64,000 bases of DNA from Adiantum capillus-veneris (lineage: Eukaryota; Streptophyta; Polypodiopsida; Polypodiales; Pteridaceae), in the NCBI GenBank assembly GCA_014529385.2, contig CM043971.1:88677340-88741339 (forward strand). The letters run 5' to 3'. Below are positions 55,682 to 64,000 of the stretch, piece after piece; positions within the stretch are counted from its first letter, which is position 1, and each line of letters begins with the position of its first letter. The notes beneath the pieces were generated by a model that searched no databases, was not told the origin of the DNA, and saw nothing but the letters and a program-made list of their open reading frames with translations. The position numbers were made by a program, and so were the translations under genes.

Positions 55682-58600
55682 ATTGTTTACCTCTCTCGAG
55701 TCTGTCCCTCATGGGAATTCAGTCACTTGTGCCAACAACGCCTCTTATCCAGTTCAGGGAGTTGGAAAGATTGTGCTCACTGCTGCTAATGGCAGTTCCT
55801 TCACACTTGTTGATGCACTTTATGTACCTGGGATCAAAAAGAATCTCTTGTCGGTATCCGCACTTGCTAGACTTGGACTTGTAGTCAAATTTGTGGATGA
55901 CAGATGTACAGTTCATGATCTCAGTTTTGGTGATGAAATTGTTGCATCTGGGCTTTTGTGCCGTGGGCTGTATAAGCTCACTTTGTATGACAAGTGTGGA
56001 CAAAATTTTGCAAATGCTGTTGCAGATTCAAGGGCTATTTCAGATGCAAAACTTTGGCATGCACGTTTTGGTCATCTGAATTTTTCCAGTTTGCTGCGTT
56101 TGCAGAAATCTGATATGGTTGCTTCTTTGCCGCCTCTTGAAGCACCTATCAAACATGTTTGTGAAGGCTGTATTCTGGGTAAAATGCAGCGTTCTAAGTT
56201 TCCAAAGGATGGTTCAGTTAGGGCCACATGCAGGTTGCAGCTTGTGCATAGTGATGTTTGTGGGCCCATGCAAACTCCGTCCTTGGGCAATTACCTGTAC
56301 TTCGTGACTTTCATTGATGATTACTCCAGGCATGCATGGGTATTTCCGCTTAAAGCGAAGTCCGAAGTTTTTATGTGCTTCAAACAATTTTTGGCTATGG
56401 CTGAAAATGTCTCAAAATGTACTATGGGCACCCTCCGTTCCGATCGAGGGGGGGATTATATGTCTCATGAATTTAATGCATTTCTGGCTAGTCGTGGGAT
56501 AAAACACCAATGTACAGTGCCTTATACACCTCAGCAAAATGGTGTTGCTGAGAGGAAAAACAGGTCACTAACGGAAATGGCACGATGTATGGTCAAAAGT
56601 CAAGCTTTGCCGCATTCTTTTTGGCTTGAGGCCATCATGTGTGCCACTTATGTACTTAACAGGTGTCCTACGAAAGCTTTGCAGTCTATTACTCCATATG
56701 AAGCATGGCATGATAGAAAGCCTTCTATTGAGCACATGCGTGTTTTTGGCTGTTTGGCATATGCTTTGGTGCCACAAGTGCAGCGCAGAAAATTGGATGA
56801 TAAGGCTGTCAAATGTATTTTTGTTGGTTATAGTGCTGAAAGCAAAGGTTACAGGTTGTATCATCGGCAAACAAAACGTATTCTAGTTTCACGGGATGTA
56901 GTGTTTGTGGAAGATTCTGTTCAGCCCTTGCTGTCATGTACTAGAGACAGTAATGTAAGCTCACAGGACATTTATGACACTTTGTTGCCTCTTTTCAGTG
57001 GTGGAAATACGAATGTAAGTTCCAATGAGGCAAATGTACAGCCTATAGGGGTTTCTGAAAATGTTTTAGAACAGCCTATTACTGATGCAGATGTACATGA
57101 TGTACTTGATGAGGAAAGGGCTGAAAATGAGCAGGCTAGAGGTATGCCAAAATGGCTGGTGCACACTTTGCGTGACAGTAAATTGGATGCACCTTTATCT
57201 AGTCGTACTCGTTCAGGCTCTCGCCATGCATCTTATGCATCAGATTGTTATGCTCTGGCTGTGTCTAGTTTACATGATGTTGAGGAGCCTCTGTCTTTTG
57301 ATGAAGCACAAAATTCACAAAATTGGATTGCTGCCATGAAATCAGAATATGATGCACTTATAGAGAATGACACATGGACTTTATGTGATTTCCCTCCTGG
57401 CAAAAAGGCCATTGGTACGAAGTGGGTTTACAAGTTGAAACGCAAGCCAAATGGTGAGATCGATCGCTATAAGGCTCGACTTGTTGCAAAGGGTTATGCA
57501 CAACAAAAAGGCATAGATTATGAAGAGACTTTTGCTCCCACTTGTCGTATGACTACTGTGCGTTTTCTATGTGCATTGGCAGCTCATTTTGTTTGGGATG
57601 TACATCAATCAGACATTGTTACTGCTTTCTTGAATGGTGACATATTTGAGGAAGTTTATGTAACGCAGCCTCGCGGTTTTGTCATAAAAGGACAAGAGGA
57701 CAAAGTGTGCAAATGTAAGAAGGCTTTGTATGGGTTGAAGCAATCTCCTCGTGCTTGGTATGAGAAAGCTGACACTCATTTGGTTAAACGAGGCTTTCAT
57801 AACAGTCCAACAGAAAGCACATTGTATGTAAAGCGTGAGGATGATGTATTTCTCATTGTGGTTCTTTATGTTGATGATTTGCTGATTACTGGACCAAATG
57901 AGAGACATATTGCTGAATTTAAGGCTGATTTGAATGCTACTTTCAAGATGAAAGATTTGGGGATGTTGCATCATTACTTGGGTATACAGTTTAAGCAGTG
58001 TGATGGTGGTATTGCCTTGTGTCAGAAAAGTTACATAGAGACATTGCTATGTAAGTTTGGACTTCAGGATTGCAAACCTATTGCCACTCCCATGGAAACA
58101 GGTTTGAAGTTGAGTCTACATGATGCTGGCGATCCTGCTGATGTCACTCTTTACCAAACTGCTGTTGGCTGCCTCATTTATGTATGCAACACTAGGCCAG
58201 ATATTCAGTTTGCAGTCTCGTAGGTCAGCAGATTTATGCATAGCCCAGGGTCTAAGCATTGGCAGGCTGTCAAGAGGATTTTCCGCTACCTTAGTGGCAC
58301 TTTACATCTTGGCTTGTTTTATCCCAAGGGGGGATCATTTCCGCCAGACTTACATGCTTTTTCGGACTCAGATTGGGCTGGTTGTTTTGACACGCGAGTG
58401 TCCACAAGTGGTTTTTGTTTCATGCTTGGCAGTTCATGTATATCATGGTTGAGCAAGAAGCAACCTACTGTGGCCACTTCAAGTTGTGAGGCTGAGTACA
58501 GGGCAGTCTTCACAGCTACGGTTGAGTGTGTATGGCTCATACGCCTTATGGCTGACTTGGGTGTTGGACAGGACACTGCCAACACTATCTACACTGACAG

Positions 58601-58823
58601 CCAGAGCGCATTGGCAGTTGCGAGGAACCCAGTTTTTCATGCTCGCACAAAGCACATTGAGGTGCATTACCACTATGTCAGGGAGAGGCTCTCAGCAGGA
58701 GAGATCAGCTTGGCTTATGTGCCAACACAGGACAACCTTGCAGATCTTTTCACAAAGGCATTGTCTCGTGAGAATCGTGAAGCTTTCCGCAAAGCTTTGG
58801 GCTTACTCCCCTTTGTGGGCTGA
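55611..58823 (+). pseudogene. pol: Copia Pol (copy D): protease, integrase, RT, RNase H
   Basis: This frame is open from 55533, but only the part after about 55611 is family sequence. The protease has DSGATKH at about 55644. The integrase zinc motif has H-x4-H (HARFGHLN) and C-x2-C (CEGC). The integrase core has LVHSDVCGP, RSDRGGDY and VAERKNRS (D, D, E) between 56240 and 56560. The reverse transcriptase has WVYKLKRK, FAPTCRMTTVR, LYGLKQSPRAW and YVDD at about 57869-57880. A TAG at 58221-58223 replaces a CAG present in sister copies. The same frame then continues through RNase H (SSCEAEYRAV, TDSQSALAVARN, DLFTKAL) to the stop at 58821-58823. All catalytic residues I can check are present. Confidence 0.94.
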
Positions 58824-58888
58824 TCCTGTCCTCAGGGCATGGCACTTCCCTTTACTCATGTGCCAACTCTCGATCACCGCATCACTCC

Positions 58889-58896
58889 AGGGGGGA
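58889..58896 (+). other. Polypurine tract of Copia D
   Basis: A short purine run (AGGGGGGA) two bases before the 3' LTR. Confidence 0.8.
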
Positions 58897-58898
58897 TT

Positions 58899-59125
58899 TG
58901 TTACCATATACATGTGGTAGTGATGTGTGTGAACACACTAGGACCGCCGGGAAAATTTTTCCCTCTTTAGGAGGTTTTTTCCCCCGTGCATTGTATATAC
59001 GCCCATCACTCTAGGGCTATCAATCTTTCCATTGCACACTAAGTAACACACTCTCTATTGTGTGCCTTGAGCTTCCTTCGTCTTCTCCAAGCTGTGTGTG
59101 TTTCTCTGCAACCCTAATTCCAACA
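58899..59125 (+). repeat. 3' LTR of Copia D
   Basis: A 227-bp LTR differing from the 5' LTR at three positions within four bases, followed by gatgc. Confidence 0.96.
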
Positions 59126-59149
59126 GATGCAACTTGCTCTCATACCAAT

Positions 59150-59376
59150 TTTTGGAATTAGGGTTGCAGAGAAACGTACACAGCTTGGAGAAGATGAAGG
59201 AAGCTCAAGGCACACAGTAGAGAGTGTGTTACTTAGTGTGCAATGGAAAGATAGATAGCCCTAGAGTGATGGGCGTATATATAATGCTCGGGGGAAAAAA
59301 CCTCCTAAAGAGGGAAAAAATGCCCCGGTGGTCCTAGTGTGTTCACACACATCACTACCACATGTATATGATAACA
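59150..59376 (-). repeat. 5' LTR of Copia C
   Basis: A 227-bp LTR beyond the D insertion, next to the damaged primer site of C (TGGTATGAGAGC on the minus strand, 59136-59147). Followed by tgtat. Confidence 0.94.
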
Positions 59377-59381
59377 TGTAT

Positions 59382-60400
59382 GGTACACATAATTCATATG
59401 CACACTATGTAGACTAAAAAGGGAAACTGTACAAAAAGGATCAACCAATGTTTGAACAACCCACATACCAGCTCATAGAAGTACGTCCAATGATAGATTA
59501 GAAAGGATGGTTCATGTCAGAGGAAAGAATCTATTATAGCCCATCTTCTCTAGAGCTGAAGGATATTACCCGAGTGAAATTGGAAATTTGTTCAGAGCCA
59601 AATCCTCCTCCATCGAAAATCAAGCTTCAATGTTGTGACCAAACGAGCATATACTTTAACCAAAACATTCGTAGATATAGACAAATGTCTAGCATCTATG
59701 ATGCATTGGGTCATGACAAGCTCATATCATAGGAGACCCATGGGATAGACAATATCAGGGCAAAGATAATGCTATCTACAGCTTGACTTGGGGAATAATT
59801 TGTCATGTTTCACGGAGATACATAGGAAACTATGCAAAAGGTTTACAAATGTCAAACCTCAACCTTGGTACCCAAAGTGTACCTTCACAATCCCAAAAGG
59901 TTAGACTCAACCATAGCCAAACAATTTCTAGCTCTCACAATGAAGCAGGCTATAGTGATTACCCTAGGAAGGGGGGAGCTGCAAATTCATCAAGCTCAGC
60001 TCTAGTACCAGAAAATGCTACAGCAGTTAGAAGCCCAAGAACTTCTAGCCAGCAGACCCCTTCAAAGTAAAAACCATTGGAAGATCATATGGTTGTTGGA
60101 AGTTTTCCATTGACCCAGAAACCATCAAAATTTGCAGAAAAATTCTTCTATGAAGATCATCCGGGACAAAAGTTTCAGTTGATCTCCACGAGTCAAAGTC
60201 AAAAGCTGCCAAGTCTAATAGTGTTCAAACAGTTACATGTGACCAAGCTCGCATATGCATATCGAGATGCAAATGGCAATGATTCTCAGCAGGTTCATGA
60301 CCTTGTACAAGCCCCTACGGATGCTAAACCTGAAGTCAAGGACTATCTAAAGATGATGCAAAGCCTCAAGCTACCAGAACAGGTGACAGAAAAGTAAAAA
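59382..60400 (+). pseudogene. Continuation of the repeat protein of element E
   Basis: The gene interrupted by Copia C resumes here in several frames with the same repeat style: HYVD-stop-KGKLYKK near 59418, QYQGKDNAIYSLT near 59747, FFYEDHPGQKFQL near 60142 and YAYRDANGNDSQQV near 60253. Stops and shifts are frequent. I know no family for it. Recurrence on both sides of the insertion supports one long ancestral ORF. Confidence 0.5.
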
Positions 60401-60538
60401 TCAATGAGAGCTAAAGTCCAAAAGGCTACACAAAGGTCACAACCAAAATGTCCTCGGAAGAAACAGATTCTGCCAAAAAGTACAGTGTATCTTCTAAGAT
60501 CAAAAGTTACACAAACGTAGGCACACAATGCTCAAAAA

Positions 60539-61781
60539 TTGCAAGAAAAAGGTGCGGTATTACAACAAAACAAGCCAACATCAACGGAAGCAGGTGATCA
60601 AGACAAAGCCAATGTAGAAAAAGTTCAACCCACAGACACCGTCACCACAAAAGCACTCAATACAAAAAGAAATCCTAAGAAGATCAAGTGCAACATCACC
60701 AGTGAGAACAAAGAAACGTTGTCAAGACAAGTAAAGCTAGATTTTGAGCTAGACAAGAACCTCATGTCCTTTCGAACTTGGAAAAATTGTGGCCGACCAC
60801 AACTGGAAGATGCTCCTGAATTTGTGAGCATATCTGGAGACAAATGAGCAGAATGCTGGGGAATCATCTGGCACCACCATTGAAGCAAGTTCACAAATCA
60901 TCATAGCTCAATTTCACATGACCACGGCAAAGGATATGTCAGAGGGCATCATAATGGGAATGCCAATGGCCCAAAAGATGTTAGAGATACAGAATTCAAT
61001 GAATATGCAGTCTTCAGAGGCAACAAATAATGAAGACCAAGATTGGTCACCCGCGGACGACAGCACAAAGTCCTCAAATACAATTCAAATGGAAGATCTT
61101 AATGAAGATGATTCATCTCCATCAAATAGAACTTCAGAAGAGCTAGAAGAAGATCAAGCAACAACAAGTGCATATCAAAAAGAGCAAAGAATGCCATCAA
61201 AGCTTGAAGTTACGAAGATCAAAATTGCAAACACCATGGAAGAAATAGGAAGTCCAAAGATCCAGACATTGCCAGCTGAATCAACGTTTGTAAGTCAGAT
61301 TGGAAAACAAAGCCTCAAGCCACCCTCCATAGAGACACAGCTCGATCAAGATGAGACCATGGCAAAAGCTAGACAAAGATCTCCAATAGAACCAACAATG
61401 AGAATAGCTATAGTTCTCAGTAGTACAAAAGGAGCAAGTGTCAGATGCAATGCTCTACTAGATAAAGAAGCAAAGTACAATATGATTACAGAGAACATCC
61501 AAACGATCCTCCAGATCACTCCATGCAAACATGATAGCAAAACAATGCGAGGTTTGTATACAAGTCAAAAAGAAATGGTTGCTACCCTTGGCATCCAAAA
61601 TCTTGAAGAGCATGTAAAATTTCAGGTAAATTCTTCAAAGGAAATTCTTGCAGATGTAATCCTTGCACATCAGTGGTTAGATCAACACAAGGCCTACAAA
61701 GAAGATAAAGTGCTAATACACTCTCTTTCAAGAGGTAGCCAGCAGTTACAGGTACCGTTAATGCCAAATTCAGAGTTGTAA
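60539..61781 (+). pseudogene. Degenerate retropepsin-like region (element E)
   Basis: The largest open part is 60918-61781 (287 aa): an acidic, low-complexity N-terminal half, then a block resembling Gypsy proteases. It has a hydrophobic lead into NALLDKEAKYNMITENI, where an active-site D-[ST]-G would be expected but DKE is present. Downstream, ADVILAHQWLDQHKA resembles the conserved ILG-x-x-WL motif. The catalytic signature is lost. The assignment rests on pattern and position after the knuckle. Confidence 0.5.
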
Positions 61782-63764
61782 AAGTCACAAGAATCGAAGA
61801 AAAATCTTGCAGATGTAAGGTAAAGCTAAAGTGGATCCTCCACCAATTAGCAAAGAAGGTGTGATAGCATATGCTTCTACATCAAGGAACCCTCATGGAT
61901 CAGCTTCTTCAAGCAAGAAAGGCTTTCAAAACTCCAAGTCAATTGCTGACACAACTAAAACCTCTAAGGAGACACCCAAAAAAGCAAAGATATATCCGCC
62001 AAAGTACTCAAGAAAGAAACAAAAATTAAAGCAAGTGTTTTTTCCGAGCAGTTTAGTCAAAGCCAATGATCCAGTTTGGATTAAAGGCAGGAAATCAACA
62101 CAGAAACACAAACGCATGGGATGGATAGCATCACAATGGAGCTTAAAAGAATAGGAGTACCATGGAGGTAACAGACAGATATGGGTATCAAAACAGCAGG
62201 TTAGAGCATATGAAGTAACATCAAGACCCTCCGAAGAAAGAAGTTCCACAAGGTATCAACCTCGACAGTATCCAAGGATACCTAAGAAGTAGGTATACAA
62301 CAGAACAATATTGAATGATGCTAATGTCTACCACAACTCTCAAGAGGATACAGGAAAAAGACAAATCTCAAAGAATGTTCCTCTTGGACAAGGATCCTAC
62401 ACAGGGTATACAAAGATTTGGCTACCAATCAACCATAAGCCAACTGCAGCTATATCAGACCTGCATGAAGATCTCAAGAGCTCATCAAGACCTAGAGCGA
62501 AACAAAGTCAACAATGAAGATACAAAGGTCATCAAGAGATATGGATTCCTAAGTCTTCCAATGCTCCTATCAAAAGCCAAATTTTGACAGCCAACAAAGG
62601 CCTACAAAAACATCAAAGACTCCTATAAATAGTCTCAGTTGGAGAATCAAACGGATAATGGAGTCTTCACAGTCAAAGAAGGATGGCCCAACCAACACGA
62701 ATGCAGATTCAAAGATGATAAAACAGGTATGTCAAAAGAAATCTTCAGTGCCAACTTGGTTTCAAGCCAACTCTTTTTGAGGATTCAAGCTTACTTTTAC
62801 CTGAAGAAATGTTTGTAGTAAGTACAAGAATGTAAAATTCAAGTCACCAGGGTGCAAAAAAACACTCTTTGGCATAGTCAGAGTTGGTCTGCTGAGCCAT
62901 AAAATGAGCAAAGCATTAGTCCCAAAGCTTCAAGTCATATTAAATTTTGTGCTAGGAGTCGTAGTTATTAGGCTTACGCTCAAGCTAGAAGAGTTGAACA
63001 TATCTAAAGTCATGTTGCTCATGCTGGATGAGATGAGCATAAGAGTCGAAGTCTATTAACTTACAATTGGTGGAGTGCCGTAGAGTCCAACACTCATGCA
63101 ATTAAAGGGGTGCCAGCTTGCAAATCCATGTCATATGCTTTTATAGCTGCACCATCTTTCTGAAGAACTCCTCAAAATCTTTCTTGCATAGCATATTGTT
63201 TCCCATGCATTTCTGTGTATGCATAAATAGGATGTCCCATTATTGGACATATGCACTAGACACTCTTTTTTGCTTCCACCTATGCACCTTGAATGGACTA
63301 AAATATGCAAACCAATGTTCCATCATGATACCCTTTCATATTTGCTGCCTTTTTAATTCCATATCTATCAGCAAATAATCCCTTCAGTACTTTATTAATA
63401 TTTACCATTCTAATAAGTATTCCAATAATGCACATATCCCAAAGGCATTTTTTTTCCCACTGGTTTTTTTCCCTTTGGTCATCCAGTTATTAGACCCTAA
63501 TTTAGATCCTCATCATTTTACTTCTCTTGTACATACTTTTCATAAATAAATAGCAGCCTCACCATTATGCTATTACAACGAACAAATGCAACATCATCTC
63601 TCACATCATACTTATTCGGACCAATCAAGATGTTGCAGCAAATTGAACCTCATCAACAAATTCAATGACATATGAAGACAATCAGTCCATCAACAACCAA
63701 TCAAAAACCTTCCACAACCTCCACGGACACTTTTCAACAGTGCCCAAGGACAGGCACTAAAATT
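61782..63764 (+). other. 3' internal region of element E
   Basis: Short lysine-rich ORFs (61831-62154, 62311-62587) and fragments I cannot assign. There are no reverse transcriptase, RNase H or integrase motifs on either strand. From about 62600 to the purine tract it appears non-coding. Confidence 0.45.
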
Positions 63765-63776
63765 AGAAGGGGGGAA
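63765..63776 (+). other. Polypurine tract of element E
   Basis: AGAAGGGGGGAA directly against the TG of the 3' LTR. Confidence 0.85.
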
Positions 63777-64000
63777 TGTTCACTGAGCCGGCATCATAAC
63801 AGGAGCTGCTAAAGATCAAATCCTTATGAATGCACATCAAAGATGAATATGAAGAAGTAGTTAAGATTGGCGCTACACACTTTTTACATTTTTACAAATT
63901 AGTCATGCATTGTAATTTCCTGATTTATTCAGCCATTGTGATAATTGTAACATGTTACGGGCTCAATAAGAGTTCCAAGATGTAAAGCATAGGTCACTTA
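63777..64000 (+). repeat. 3' LTR of element E (truncated by window end)
   Basis: Matches the start of the 5' LTR at 40720 with about 10% differences and two small gaps, up to the last base of the window. Confidence 0.9.

Larger units (their letters stand above)
53947..59125 (+). mobile_element. Copia copy D, young and nearly intact, nested in copy C
   Basis: A 5179-bp plus-strand Copia element with 227-bp LTRs that differ at three clustered positions (53999-54003 region against its partner). It has a perfect primer site, a purine tract, and the 5-bp duplication gatgc. It was inserted head to head into an older copy of the same family. The polyprotein has one frameshift at the gag-pol junction and one in-frame stop; everything else is open. 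Confidence 0.97.
49049..59376 (-). mobile_element. Copia copy C inside E, itself split by copy D
   Basis: A minus-strand Copia copy of about 5.14 kb once D is removed, flanked by tgtat (49044-49048 and 59377-59381). LTRs at 49049-49275 and 59150-59376 differ at about 12 of 227 positions. Copy D sits between its gag leader and its primer site, only 11 bases from the primer site. Confidence 0.95.
40720..64000 (+). mobile_element. Large element E without a visible RT, hit by three nested Copia copies; runs off the window
   Basis: A plus-strand LTR element with a 1012-bp 5' LTR, a tRNA-Asp type primer site and a purine tract abutting a 3' LTR that the window cuts after 224 bases. Removing the Copia insertions and one copy of each target duplication leaves about 8.3 kb of internal sequence. 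It holds a tandem array, a gag-like repeat protein with a zinc knuckle, and a degenerate protease. I find no reverse transcriptase or integrase, so E appears non-autonomous (LARD-like) or to have lost pol. The visible LTR portions differ at about 10% of positions. Confidence 0.85.

Noticed and set aside
54536-58823. Programmed ribosomal frameshift between gag and pol in Copia D
   Set aside because: Older sister copies A and C read through in one frame, and D has a net loss of two bases, so a lesion is simpler.

Overview
This window looks like repeat-rich nuclear DNA of a land plant. I see no ordinary host gene. Almost everything recognisable is transposable-element sequence: Ty1/Copia and Ty3/Gypsy LTR retrotransposons of plant type, with tRNA-iMet and tRNA-Asp style primer sites, a chromodomain integrase and a second RNase H. 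There is also a hAT transposase relic and many microsatellites. The lineage cannot be fixed from sequence alone. A large-genome non-seed plant such as a fern would fit, but that is a guess.

Layout: 1-1541 is an unassigned flank. 1542-6629 is an old, decayed Copia copy (A, minus strand, TSD tcttt). 6690-8240 is a decayed hAT transposase (minus), followed by degenerate hairpin repeats to 9224. 9640 to about 15200 is a Gypsy relic (I, plus): integrase, a 3.9-kb broken region after it, a polypurine tract and a 3' LTR. 16764-26760 is a young, nearly complete Gypsy element (F, minus) with 2-kb LTRs that are almost identical. 28207-29696 is a chromovirus fragment (G, minus). 29697-40584 is a Tat-like Gypsy element (H, minus) with about 2.1-kb LTRs full of G-runs and microsatellites and an extra ORF region upstream of gag. 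From 40720 past the window end runs a large plus-strand element (E) with no recognisable reverse transcriptase. E was hit by Copia copy B (41883-45257) and Copia copy C (49049-59376). C was in turn hit by Copia copy D (53947-59125).

The four Copia copies are one family with LTRs of about 227 bp. TSDs were read directly for all four: A tcttt, B tagag, C tgtat, D gatgc. LTR divergence counted by eye is about 15% for A, about 5% for B and C, and 1.3% for D. E is about 10% over its visible LTR part, so the ages agree with the nesting order (E, then B and C, then D). D is the best-preserved copy, with one frameshift at the gag-pol junction and one in-frame stop in pol.

The least expected observation is a protein family of about 55 residues. 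It occurs twice in tandem, with an ATGA overlap, inside each LTR of F. It occurs again between the 5' LTR and gag of the otherwise unrelated element H. Other points of note are a three-monomer higher-order tandem array and a Y-x-D-x2-G-x2-Y repeat protein inside E, and the fungal-like reverse transcriptase of F.
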